Positions 22,262 to 32,366 of a stretch of 64,000 bases of DNA are shown piece after piece. Made by a program: the position numbers and the translations under genes. Position 1 is the first letter of the stretch. Every line of letters starts with the position of its first letter. The stretch comes from Gonatopus flavifemur (Eukaryota > Arthropoda > Insecta > Hymenoptera > Dryinidae), in the NCBI GenBank assembly GCA_018340375.1, contig JAFFJZ010000004.1, forward strand, positions 25,518,001-25,582,000, read 5' to 3'. Under the pieces are notes generated by a model. It searched no databases and was not told the DNA's origin. It worked only from the letters and a program-made list of their open reading frames with translations.

Positions 22262-22775
22262 ATGTGTCAATTACTTCCAAACATTGATGTCAAGTTTTCC
22301 ATAGAAATTGCTTCCTCGCGATCGTTTCAGGGACCGAAAATTTTTTGTCCCCAAACTCAAAATCTCTTAGGCAAAAATATTCCTCCAAAATCGGAGAAAA
22401 TTCTTGGTTCCGTATCTGTCTGTCGGTCTGTCTGTGTGTGTGTGTGTGTATTAATTTGCAAACGCGCATATTTTCCGTGCTACTCAACTGATTCCAATAA
22501 AATTTATACCACAGGAGTAGAGTGAGGCAATAGTGGTCCGATTGTCCCAAAGTATTCGGGTGGAGGAGGACAAATGTGTTGAGAGAATTGCGATTTTTGC
22601 GAACGCGCATATCTCCGCTTCCTATTATCCGATTGCAATGAAACTTATACCACGGTCTAGTTATGATCCGATGGTGGTCCTAGATTAGTGACATTCGAAT
22701 CGGTTGGAAACTTTGGGAATTTTTGTTTTTGTAAACTGCATCGTTTCTCAATATTTTGAAAGCATGCCTTCCTTA
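22262..22775 (+). repeat. Dispersed unclassified repeat with TCTGTCTG/GTGTGT tract
   Basis: TCTGTCTGTCGGTCTGTCTG followed by GTGTGTGTGTGTGT (about 22417-22449), then two tandem degenerate units. Each contains an AACGCGCATAT segment, a TATTATCCGATTGCAATGAAA-like segment, TTTATACCAC and GG.GGTCC..A. The same order (AAAATTTTTTG, TCTGTCTTTCCGTCTGTGTG, units) recurs at 56705-57130. Confidence 0.6.
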
Positions 22776-24155
22776 TAGTGTTACCGCGATCCGAGCTAAT
22801 CCGAATTTTGAGCATGATCTCGGCTTGGCTCTTGTTTTTGACAAATCGGATCGATAGATCCACTGCTCGGATTGGCTCGAAGGTCGTCGAGCTAGATCGA
22901 AGATATCACGATCCTACTCCGTTCAAAACAAACGCGAATAAAAAATTCTCGCATCCAGGGGCTCCTTGGAATAGAGCATCCACTACAGGCCATAGGTTTG
23001 AATTAACCCAAAGACATTTAACATTTTCACATGTTCGCTGTTCGAAATTGATTTAATTCCTATAAACTACATGAATAATAATCAAAAAATGTCTAAACAA
23101 TATAAAACACAATCAACTTATGTGTATAAAATAAGTTGATTTCCTGAAACAAACACATCAACTGAAAAAATCGTTTTTCCTTTGGGCGTATTCAAACTTT
23201 TAGCCTGTACTGTATTTCTGAAGTTCTTCAAATTCGAGTATAAAACAACGTTTTCTCAAAATTTGTATGACTCGGCAAATCAAATTTCATAAATGTTAGT
23301 TATGAAAACTCCATGAATCCATCTTCCAATGAATAAATAGATGAATATATCATTAAATCTATCTTCAGAGAATTGGCGATGAAAAAAAATCCACTTTATG
23401 AACATATTTTCTTAATATCGACTCTGCTACTAATTGAACATTCAACACAATATTGTTCCATAAACCGATTCTGACAAATAAAATTCCATGAGATTTGATC
23501 AGAACTAGTGTTGCCGCGATATTATCGTCGATAATTGAGGAATAATCGATTATCTCAATTCTTACACGTTCCTATGGAATATATAATCCACGAATCTTCG
23601 ATTATGCTCATAATGAAACGGAATAATGAATAATCCCAGACTTGTACACAAAATAAATCAAGATATGCTTCCATTTATCGTTACGATATATCGATAATTA
23701 TCGTTACGATAATGTAAGAATATTTTGGTTCATTTTGTTTAAAAGACCAAGATGATGCACTATCTCGTTTCATTTCGTCCACAGTCGAAGATCTACGCGT
23801 TAAAAGTTCCATGAAAACCTGTCAAAATTAAGATAATCGATTATTTCTGAATTTCGACGATAATATCGCGGCAACACTAATCAGAACATTGTCCAAGATT
23901 CAATGAGATTTGGCGAGGACCAATGGTCTTTCTTAACCAGGGTCCTTCGTCTGATAGGAAATTTTCTCAACAATGATCTAGCTCGTCGATCTCATAGTTC
24001 TGACTTAGCTCGAAACTCGGATCGACTGAAATTTTTTCAGCTCTACTTGAAGATCGGATCGTCTGAAATTACAGACCGATGTATAGAGATCGGCTCGAAA
24101 TTTCGAGCTGATCCGAGACGATCTTCGATCCGGGTCGAAGATCGCGGCAACACTA
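22776..24155. repeat. hAT-like non-autonomous element with nested copy B
   Basis: The left end TAGTGTTACCGCGATCC and the complement of the right end (TAGTGTTGCCGCGATC) are inverted. The flanking 8-mers CTTCCTTA and CTCCCCTA match at 6 of 8 positions. Its left 370 bp match 9262-10215 minus that copy's GC-rich insertion. It carries a later insertion at 23506-23879. Confidence 0.72.
23506..23879. repeat. hAT-like non-autonomous element, copy B, 8-bp duplication
   Basis: 374 bp, by eye identical to 14067-14440, with a perfect but different 8-bp duplication ATCAGAAC (23498-23505 and 23880-23887). It is nested in 22776-24155. Confidence 0.92.
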
Positions 24156-24500
24156 CTCCCCTATATTCGTATCATCCGAATGCCATCAAACTTCGAGCAT
24201 ATCCAGTTTACCAGGTGTTAGGTGTACGATATGAATTCCAGGCAAATTGGAATTGAGAGAAGGAAATGGTAAGCATTGAGCTTTGCAACAAAATTTGAAC
24301 ATTCCATGAATATCGTCATCATGCGGGTGTGTGTGATCGACCATTTTGATTTTGCAACCGTACGTATCTTCGCTTCCCGTTATCCGATTTCAATGAAACT
24401 TATACTACGTTTCAGTTATTGCCCCATAGGTGTCCAATGTGAGTTTCATCCCAATCGGTTGAGAATTCGGATCAACAAGTAGAGGACTTATCACTCAACC
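24156..24500 (+). repeat. Dispersed repeat unit (CCGATTTCAATGAAACTTATAC)
   Basis: A further unit of the 22262 family: TTCCCGTTATCCGATTTCAA..., ACTTATACTACG, GTTATTGCCCCATAGGTGTCC and CCCAATCGGTTGAGAA. It probably represents the right-hand continuation of the repeat into which the 22776-24155 element inserted. Confidence 0.55.
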
Positions 24501-25919
24501 GACAAGAGCGTTCACACGTGTCAGTGCGAAATGCAGTCACGTGACCAAGCTGCGATTTCCCAGCTCAACGAATATCGGAACACTGCAACTGACCCTAACA
24601 GGAATAAGCCCGAAGGGGAAGTGACCCGAATCAAATTAGACCCGAAAAGAATTGGTAACTATTACGGTGACTGGAGCAAGACTAGTAACACGTGGTGTTT
24701 TTTAGGAAATAATTTCATTTGGTAGCATCACAATGTCCCGAACGACAATGCCCCATCATGACACCATCATAAAAGCATCATTGAAGCATGGTATAAGTTT
24801 TTTTTTCAAGACAAACGAGGAACCCATGTGCCAATTGGCAGAATATTTTTTTCAGTGTACCGAACCATCAAAACGGTAGAGAAGTGGCAATAATGGACGA
24901 TGGAAAACTAGGAAATAATGATCCCTCACGATGATGATTTTTATATTCATATTTTCAAAATCGTGAAAATTTATGTTCATCCACCCCCGTGGAGTAGGCA
25001 ATCGCATGTCATCACTCTTCTTTAAAACAGTGCATATGATGAAACATTGGAAGGAAACTTCAAATTTTGTGCTCATATCGGTTTCAATAATTCACTGAGT
25101 TCCAAGCAGAGAAGTATAAATGAGACATGGAAATTTGAACTTCGAAGTGGATGCACGACCTCTAAATTTTATCGCATTGGACCCACCTTTTTGGGACTTT
25201 CATTTCATATCATACCAAAAGGAAACTTTTTGGGGGATAAGACAATCAATTTGAGAGAAATAGTGTTTTATGAAGCACCCTAATGTAACGAATTGGTTTC
25301 AAAAAGGAAATGAACAACTAGCTGTATTGGGAAATGCTTTAATTGAATTATTTGGAATTTATATATACTTCTCACAAATTTGAATGTATGGAATTTGTGT
25401 ATGAATTCTAGAGAATTCGATTACACTTGTTTCAAAGGTATATCGATCGAATCGATGATTCACATCTGTTCAAACCCGTTGAAACTTATTGGAACAGATG
25501 GGTTCCAAAGGGAATTCAATAGTTCCTATAGAATTTCATCAATCAATAGATGTCAATAGACTGTTTTTACCAGAGTAAGTGGGGATGGGTGATGTTTGAG
25601 AGCGTTGTTTTGTTTTTTTGTACCAAATGTCAATGTTTCCATACATTGCACATCTGTATCTCTGATACCGGATTTTATATGGTTTTTACATAATCTAAAT
25701 ATAAATCTTCTGAATTATTTGGGCAGATACCTTTCTGAACCATTCTTTATATGTAATTACATGTAAAATTTCATTCCTTCAGATTACTACCAGATTCTCC
25801 AACCAAGACCCACTCAAATATCGCAACGAACTTCTTCAGATGTCTTTAAAATAGATTTACTCCTTCAGTAAAATTGTATCCAAAATGTGGATAGCCTTCA
25901 AACAAAAATCATATGATAG
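24501..25919. other. Intergenic sequence, nothing recognised
   Basis: No conserved coding frame, RNA or terminal repeat could be identified. Confidence 0.45.
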
Positions 25920-26415
25920 ATGAAATGTTTCAGAACCCTTTGAAACTCCCTTGAAACAAAAACCTGCATAATATTCAATTCACACCCCAAATCTACAAAA
26001 ATGAAAGACTTATCCAATTTGAGATACAAAGATTTTCTGGTGATATTTGAATTCAAGCTTACAGAAACATTTAAAGGGATTTTAACGAAAGTCTTAATAT
26101 CAGCATTTTTCATGTTTGAAAATTATGGACATTGAAAGGAAGAATTTTCGGGAACAATAAAATACTCAAATATTCCAGAGCCCTTTGAAACCCCCTCGAA
26201 AAGAAAAACTGCATAATATTCAATTCATACCCCATATCTATAAAAATGAGAGACTTATCCAATTTGAAATAACAAGATTTTCTGGTGATATTTGAGTTCA
26301 AGCTTACAGAAACATTTAAAGAGAAACATTTTAACGAGAGTCTGAAAATCAGCATTTTTCATCTTTGAAAATTATGGACATTGAAAGGAAGAATTCTCGA
26401 GAACAATAAAATACT
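25920..26415. repeat. Two-copy tandem duplication, ~248-bp unit
   Basis: 25920-26168 and 26169-26415 align throughout: CTGCATAATATTCAATTCA, AAAGACTTATCCAATTTGA, GATTTTCTGGTGATATTTGA, AGCTTACAGAAACATTTAAA and AATTATGGACATTGAAAGGA, with roughly 10% divergence. The similar open frames on the minus strand are a consequence of the duplication. I do not call a gene. Confidence 0.8.
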
Positions 26416-27381
26416 CAATTTAATATTGACAAAGAAATATTCATTAGTTTCAAATAAATATTTTCTGAATTAACCACATATTTATTCATGCAAACAAGAA
26501 CTGATATTCTACTAGATATTTTATTAATGACCATAGATATTTCATTGATTCAATAAAACTTCAATCAAATTGGCAATTTATGTTGTAACTATTTGATATT
26601 TTATTTCTCCCAAAAATTTTTTTCCTCAGTGCACTTAACTGTGTTAACAAATGAATGTCAAAGAAAGTCTCAGTTTTGACAGAAACCGCATGTTTTGTAT
26701 CAACAATGAGATTTCTAATAACAATAGCAACATGTATTGAAATAGTTCTCAGCTGAAGTTTCATAAAAAATCATAATATTGTTTAAAAGTTAGTAAAAAA
26801 AATTAACAGTCCATTCAGTAAAGTTTGAAATATGAATAATATCGTTATACATACCCATCAGGAATGAATTTCAAGGATATGTTCTATGCTTGTTCATTGA
26901 ACAATTTATGATATATGGTGAAGATGAACTCGAGGTACACAATTCGAAGTCCCTTCAATTTTTAAAAAACCACGAAGTACAAAGTACTTTTTTCACTTCG
27001 AAATCAGTTTCGAAAATATATACCAATCAAAGACATGAATGTGTCTGCAATTTATGGAATGCACAGATGAAAATTAAAATTGAAAAGATGTATCGTCTGA
27101 GAAGCCTGAGCATACACTAGATGATCATAAAAACAATTCGTTTCACTGTAGTTCATAAGGAAATCAACTTCGATAAATGTATTTGACACTAGAGCCTTGA
27201 ACATGCGACTCACATTCTTAAACAGGTTGGTTCATAAAATTCAATCAAGGGCTTAGGAAAATTGGTGATTCGATTGCACTTGTGAATGATATTAATGTTG
27301 CATCTGTTTCTCATTCTGTCCTGAAGGGGAGCAACGATCCAATATCTTGACGCTTAAGGTTCATTCCCGTAGTCCTCTGTA
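26416..27381. other. Intergenic AT-rich sequence
   Basis: No gene or clear repeat recognised. Confidence 0.45.
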
Positions 27382-27493
27382 AAGGCCTAGACACACAAGC
27401 TACGTAAACATAATGCACAGAAACCGTATACGACATCTGCGCAGCTTTCCGTTCCTTACGTTCACGTTTACGTAGCTTATGTGCTTAGGCCTT
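27382..27493. repeat. Fold-back element 1 of a tandem trio, AAGGCCTAGACACAC ends
   Basis: AAGGCCTAGACACACAAGC at the left and the complement of GCTTATGTGCTTAGGCCTT at the right. The arms run through TACGTAAAC. 112 bp. Confidence 0.75.
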
Positions 27494-27494
27494 A

Positions 27495-27716
27495 AAGGAC
27501 TAAACACACAAACGAATAAGTGAATAACATATCCATGTGGAAAAAATGTCTGAAACTGTACACAACTGTATACGATTTGTATACAATTTGTGTACAATTG
27601 TATACATTTTTTCACATGGGTAAGCACTAGTGAGACACGCAAAGCTTAATTTTAGGTTTCTGCGCATCCCAATAGTGCTCATGTTATTCGCTTATTTGTC
27701 CAGGTGTTTAGTCCTT
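27495..27716. repeat. Fold-back element 2 of a tandem trio, AAGGACTAAACAC ends
   Basis: AAGGACTAAACACACAAACG and the complement of CAGGTGTTTAGTCCTT, with arms GAATAAGTGAATAACAT and ATGTTATTCGCTTATTTG. A middle block repeats TGTATAC / GTATACAATTG. It starts two bases after element 1 ends. Confidence 0.75.
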
Positions 27717-27717
27717 G

Positions 27718-28043
27718 GAGGTCTAAGCACATATACGCATAATCATAAAGTATAAGGATGCGATTATACGCGTGCAAAATTTTCGCATGCCACAAAATAT
27801 TTCACATGAGAAGGAAAAAGAGGTCCGAGGTACCTCTCTTTTCTTCTTGTGGTCGTCGCACGCATGTAATAGGCCCTCAAAGGTGAAATCACATGCGTGC
27901 GTTTGTCGCATGTGATATCATTAGATGAAAAGAAAAGTCCTAGGGAAAAACAGTTTGCCTCTCCTTTCATCTAATGATGTCGCATGCGACAAACGCATGC
28001 ATGTAATAGAAGCTTTATGCGTTATGCTTTATGGTTTAGGCCT
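27718..28043. repeat. Fold-back element 3 of a tandem trio, GAGGTCTAAGCAC ends
   Basis: GAGGTCTAAGCACATATACGC and the complement of TTATGGTTTAGGCC, with inner arms TCACATGCGTGCGTTTGTCGC / GCGACAAACGCATGCATG and CATTAGATGAAA / TTTCATCTAATG. It is adjacent to element 2. Confidence 0.72.
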
Positions 28044-28117
28044 GAAGAAACAAGATCGAGAACAAGCGACTAAACGACCAGAAGAATCAATTTCCACACA
28101 AATGATTGTGTAGCAAC

Positions 28118-28258
28118 TAGTGATCGGCGATATTTCAAAATATCGATATTTTTTATAGAAAATTAGTCAAGGTTTTATTGAATTTTATAGAAAATCGATC
28201 AAAACTTCATACAAGTTGTATAAAATATATCGATATCGTGAAATATCGCCGATCACTA
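28118..28258. repeat. GATCGGCGATATTTCA fold-back, copy 2
   Basis: Best preserved of the five copies: TAGTGATCGGCGATATTTCA to the complement end TGAAATATCGCCGATCACTA. The 8-mers GTAGCAAC (left) and GTGGCAAC (two bases beyond the right end) may be a decayed duplication. Confidence 0.82.
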
Positions 28259-28383
28259 TAGTGGCAACACAATATACTCATAAACAATTGATGCTGAACA
28301 CCATACGTTATAACAAAAGTTTTTGAGAATTTTACATGTATTCATATAGGGATCTGATGTCATATCAGAGGAGTCATCATTGG

Positions 28384-28523
28384 AGTGATGCACGATATTT
28401 CGCGATATAAAAATTTTATGTACAATTTGTGTATAGGTTTTTATGAAAGTTTTGTAAAATTCAATATAAATTCGATAAAGTTTCTATAAAAACTTTCGAC
28501 ATCGTGAAATATCGTGTATCACT
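28384..28523. repeat. GATCGGCGATATTTCA-like fold-back, diverged copy 3
   Basis: AGTGATGCACGATATTTCGCG to GTGAAATATCGTGTATCACT. It has the same size and internal AATTCAATATAAATTCGA block, but GCACG replaces TCGGCG in the ends, so it is a subfamily. Confidence 0.65.
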
Positions 28524-28660
28524 GATCCGTCATGTCCACACGGAGGAAACTCTAGCGCTATTATTGTATGTGAGATTTTCATAATGTGGTAGCTCGCACG
28601 GCCACATACTAGCATAGAGCAACTGCAGACAACAGTTACTCCAATGCCGAGCTAATCTCG

Positions 28661-28844
28661 CCCAAATAGCAAAAAAAGAATCTTTCAAATGTCAGTGAAA
28701 TAGGACTCTTGGAGAATTCATTTCGAGCTATGTAGCTCTTATTGGATTCTTCAAGAACTCTATTTCACTGACATTTCGAGAATTCTTTTTTCAACTCGTA
28801 AATGATTCAAAAAGGATGCCTTTTCCAAAATTTTGCTATCTGGG
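28661..28844. repeat. Nested fold-back, CCCAAATAGCAAAA ends, TCG duplication
   Basis: CCCAAATAGCAAAA and the complement of TTTTGCTATCTGGG, with TCG on both sides (28658-28660, 28845-28847). The arms contain TGTCAGTGAAATA / TATTTCACTGACA. The undisturbed arm of the host element (GCTAATCTCGTATGTT on the other strand) gives the empty site. Confidence 0.85.
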
Positions 28845-28861
28845 TCGTATGTTATTGTGTA

Positions 28862-29190
28862 GGCCTCGATTTGCTCTGAACAGCAGTTTGGTAGTATGCA
28901 AGAAGCCCGAACGGTAATAGGCCCGACTCCACTACCATTGGTTGATGGCTAGGAACGTTTAGTGAATTCACTAGAAATCACCAGTTTTCAGCCAATGACA
29001 AGCAGTCGGGCTTATTACCGGTAGGGCTTCTCGCATACTACCAGCAGTTGGTTGGAGCAGAGCAAACGGGCCTCGGTTTGGGCGCGCACGCTCATGGAGT
29101 ACGGCGGTGTGCATAGCAGCGCGCTCAAACCGAGGCCCGTTTGCTTCGCACGAACCAACTACTGTATGCTGCTCAGAGCAAATCGAGGCC
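28862..29190. repeat. Nested fold-back, GGCCTCGATTTGCTCTGA ends
   Basis: GGCCTCGATTTGCTCTGA at the left equals the complement of the right end TCAGAGCAAATCGAGGCC, with TA on both sides (28860-28861, 29191-29192). It itself contains 28890-29042 and an inner GC-rich palindrome at 29049-29158 (AAACGGGCCTCGGTTTG / CAAACCGAGGCCCGTTT). Confidence 0.8.
28890..29042. repeat. Doubly nested fold-back, GGTAGTATGC ends, 8-bp duplication
   Basis: 153 bp. GGTAGTATGCAAGAAGCCC and the complement of GGGCTTCTCGCATACTACC. The flanking 8-mers AGCAGTTT and AGCAGTTG match at 7 of 8 positions, as expected for a hAT-type insertion. Confidence 0.82.
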
Positions 29191-29192
29191 TA

Positions 29193-30757
29193 CACCGAGA
29201 GAAAAAGCATGCTCTAAACGCAAGGGAACACTTCACGCTTCTGACCCCTGGTAAAAAAAATCTCTCTGAATCTCTCTGAAATCTCCCTGAATTTCTCTGA
29301 ATCTCTCTATATTTTGGGACAAATTTCAGAGAGATTCAGAATAATTCCAGAACAATTCAGAGGAAGTTAGAGACTTTTCCGATAGTGATACGTTCTGAAT
29401 TCTTCAACTTTCTCTGAATCTCTCCGCATATCACTGAATCCCTCAGAATTTTATATATTTGAACTTCAGAGCTCCCTCTGAATTTACCTGAATATCTCTA
29501 AATTTCTCTAAATCTCCCGGAATCTAATGTATTCAGATTTCAAAGCTTTCTCTGAATTCCTCTGGATTTCTCTGAGTTCCTCTAAATCTCCGGGAATTTA
29601 ATGTACTCAGATTTCAAAGCTTCCTCTGAATTCCTCTGAATCTCTCTGATTTTCTCTGAATTTCTCTGAATTCCTCTGAATGCCTCTGAATTTCTCTGAA
29701 TCTCTCTGGATTACTCTGAATCTTTCTAAATTCCTCTGAATATTTCTAAAAAATTCCACGCACAATTTTTCTTAATTTATCTTCCTCTGGAAGTCTCTGA
29801 AACTTCCAGAAAGCCTCTGAAATGCAGGACCAAGAATTTTACTGAATCCCTTCCTCTCTGAATTTCCTAGACCCCCCCGGATCTCTTTAAATTCCTCTGA
29901 ATCTCTCTGAATTTTTCTGAAAAATCCCACGCACAGTTTCTCCTAATTCACCTGTCTCCGTGAGTCTCTGACACCCCCTGAATACCTCTGAAATCCTGAA
30001 CCAAAAATTTAGTTGAATTAATTTCTCTCTGAACTCCCCTGAATTCCTCTGAATTACGCCAAACCTTTCCAAATTCTTCTGAATATTCCTGAAAAGCTCT
30101 ACGCACATATTTTCCCTAATTCACCTGTCTCTGTGAATTTCTGACACTCCCTAAATACCTCTGGAATCCTGAACCAAAAATTTAGCTGAATTAATTCCTC
30201 TCTGAATTTCTCTGAATTCCTCTGAATGTCTCTGAATTACTCTGAATCTTTCCAAATTCCTCTGAACATTTCTGGAAAGTTCTACTCACAATCTTTCTAA
30301 ATTCATCTATCTCTGAAAGCGTCTGGCACTCCTTGAACGCCTCTGAAATGCAGGACCAAGAATTTTACTGAATTTGTTTCTCTCTGAATTTCCCAGAGTT
30401 TCCCTGCATCTCCCTGAGTTCCTCTGAATTTTTCTGAATCCTCCTGAAAAATTCGACGCATAAGTTCTCTCAATCCACAAGTCTCTCAAATTCTCTGAAC
30501 CACGCTGAATTGCTCTGAATTCCTCTGATTCTTTCTGAATCTCTCTGAAACATGAAATTTTCAGAGAGATTCAGAGAGATTTTTTTTATCAGGGACGCAT
30601 TTGTTATAACGTGCGTTAAATGCATGAGCCCATGCTTTTTGTGCATGAGTCCCAATGCCTTCTAAGCATGTTCCCATGCGTTGAAAGCACGTTATAGCAA
30701 CAGCGTTAAAAGCGCGAAGGGCTCCTTTGCATTTGGAGCATGCTTTTTTTCTCGGTG
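29193..30757. repeat. Nested element, CACCGAGAGAAAAAGCATGC ends, TA duplication
   Basis: CACCGAGAGAAAAAGCATGC at the left; at the right the complement of GCATGCTTTTTTTCTCGGTG. TA lies on both sides (29191-29192, 30758-30759). This is another CACNGAG terminus. It contains the CTCTGAATT array element at 29246-30594. Confidence 0.8.
29246..30594. repeat. CTCTGAATT minisatellite bounded by inverted ends
   Basis: The left boundary is CCCTGGTAAAAAAAATCTCT; the right boundary, on the other strand, is CCCTGATAAAAAAAATCTCT. Between them lie about 1.3 kb of degenerate CTCTGAATTTCTCTGAATTC-type repeats of irregular spacing, with a longer-order unit of ~250 bp (AGACCAAGAATTTTACTGAA-like segments near 29830 and 30350). 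It codes for nothing. Confidence 0.8.
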
Positions 30758-30956
30758 TACGCAACAACATACGAGATTAGCTCGCCATTGGAGCAACTGT
30801 CGTCTGCAGTTGCTCTGTGCTAGTACGTGGCCGTGCGAGCTACCACACTATGAAAATCTCACATACAATAATAGCGCCACAGTTGTCTCCGTGCACCTGC
30901 AATCATTTATACACAGAAAAAAAATAGTCTTGATTCCACATCCATTGTCTCATATA

Positions 30957-31529
30957 CAGGGTGATCCAAGTCGGATAGATTATATTTGGGGAGCATATTC
31001 TGCAAACAAAATGCAACAACTTTTGTATTCGGCAAACTTTTTTTTGAGGCCTAGTTTTCGAGATATAAGCATTTTTAGATTTTTTTTCAAATTCAAATCA
31101 CTCAAAAACACGATATGCTACATACTTGGGCTTGGGACCATTCGCTAAGTTGGAAAACGACGGATCCCTGGAAAAAAATCTCAACTATCCCATCATTGTT
31201 TGTTCCAGAGCTATAGCGATTTGAAATTTTTGAGCTCCTAGCCAATCACTGTTCAGCAACTTTAAATCGTTATAGCTCCGGAACAGACCATGATAGGATA
31301 GTGAAATTTTTTCCTCAGAGATCCGCCGTTTTCCAACTGAGCCAATGGTCCCAACCTCAAGTACGTAGCATATCGTGCTTTTGAGTGATTTGGATTTGAA
31401 AAAAAATCTAAAAATGCTTATATCTCGAAAACTAAGCCTCAAAGAAAATTTTGCCAAACACAAAAGTTGTTGCATTTTGACTGCAGAATAGGCTCCCAAA
31501 ATATAATCTATCCAACTTGGGTCACCCTG
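30957..31529. repeat. Mariner-type fold-back element, CAGGGTGA(T/C)CCAAGT ends
   Basis: 573 bp. CAGGGTGATCCAAGTCGGAT against the complement of the right end (CAGGGTGACCCAAGTTGGAT), TA on both sides. The arms are palindromic for more than 250 bp (TTTCGAGATATAAGCATTTT, AACGACGGATC...). A diverged, right-truncated relative is at 40106-40505. Confidence 0.88.
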
Positions 31530-32093
31530 TATAACGAAAACAATATTTGTCTTGCCCCAAGTCCATTCGTTTTGAATCAAGAGAATATTGTTTCAGTTCA
31601 AATTGAGGTTTCAAATTTCTCTTGAACTGGAACAAGATGTTCTTGGTTCAAAGCAAATATACCAAGGCATATTATAAGGGTCAGTTCTTACCAAAAACTT
31701 AGTTCTAAAGGAAAACGATTAGTTCTAAAACGTCAAAACAGTTAGGGCTTAAAAAATTATCCAATTTTTAGTGAAATGTTTGCCTTTTTCTTTTTTTGAA
31801 TCGGGTATCCAATATTGCCTTGTCAGTGATTGAGCCTTTTACCTCGTATCAAAGGGTATATTGAGTTTATCAGTGATATTCATTCAGAAAAAATAAAACT
31901 TTGTGCCAAAAGTAAAGTTAAGGGGATATGAAATAATTCAGGGAATACTTGTCACACAAATGTTTTTTTTTTCCTTCAGAAATTGAGTGTCCACCGTTTC
32001 GGTTAGTTCTTGAATTTTTTTCAAATATTCCCTGAAATATACGTGGAACAGGACAAATATTGTTCCCTTTATGTATAAGACAACCCAGGTAAA
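31530..32093. other. Intergenic sequence, nothing recognised
   Basis: Only short unconvincing frames are present. Confidence 0.4.
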
Positions 32094-32366
32094 AATTGAC
32101 CATGGGCGCTAGGTTGCCGCAAGGCTCACCAAGATGGGCCGAGCCTAGGCTACCAGGCATGGCGCAACTCTGAAATGATAACATCATTTCAGCCTCAGCC
32201 CATTTGTTTCCACAATCAAGACCCAACACTGGAAACAGGGTTGTGATAGCATATGCCGTCAATGGCAGACCATACAAAAATTTGTTCGCCAAGGATGAGC
32301 CAACGCTGTAGCAATCTTGCGGCAGGGTTGCGCCCATCTCATGCCAATGGTCACTTTTATTTTTCA
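32094..32366. repeat. Fold-back element, CCCAGGTAAAAATTGACCATGG end
   Basis: The left arm CCCAGGTAAAAATTGACCA...GGGCGC..GGTTGCCGCAAG is matched inverted by CTTGCGGCAGGGTTGCGCCC...TGGTCACTTTTATTTTT. The interior is GC-rich compared with its flanks. Confidence 0.65.

Larger units (their letters stand above)
28539..30893. mobile_element. Large fold-back element, CACGGAG ends, CA duplication, filled with nested insertions
   Basis: Terminal inverted repeats of ~125 bp: 28539-28660 (continuing at 28845-28861) against 30758-30893. Both hold GCGCTATTATTGTATGTGAG, TAGCTCGCACGGCCAC and GAGCTAATCTCG. CA flanks both ends. Subtracting the nested elements at 28661-28844, 28862-29190 and 29193-30757 leaves the two arms meeting at TATGTTATTGTGTA / TATGTTGTTGCGTA. 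The original element was therefore a simple ~270-bp palindrome. Confidence 0.82.

Noticed and set aside
25898..26355. Paired minus-strand frames with similar peptides (NVSVSLNSNITRKS)
   Set aside because: The similarity comes from the tandem DNA duplication. No family match, and stops and indels differ between units.
29052..29279. 75-codon frame with high GC
   Set aside because: It crosses the boundary between two nested palindromes and follows their inverted arms, so it has no biological unity.
29246..30594. CRISPR-like or protein-coding repeat array
   Set aside because: Repeats are degenerate and irregularly spaced without unique spacers, and the DNA is eukaryotic. Frames in it are simple by-products of the CTCTGAATT unit.
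30681..31580. Frames of 155 and 131 codons on opposite strands with similar peptides
   Set aside because: Both derive from the two arms of the 30957-31529 palindrome; the longer one also crosses the element boundary.
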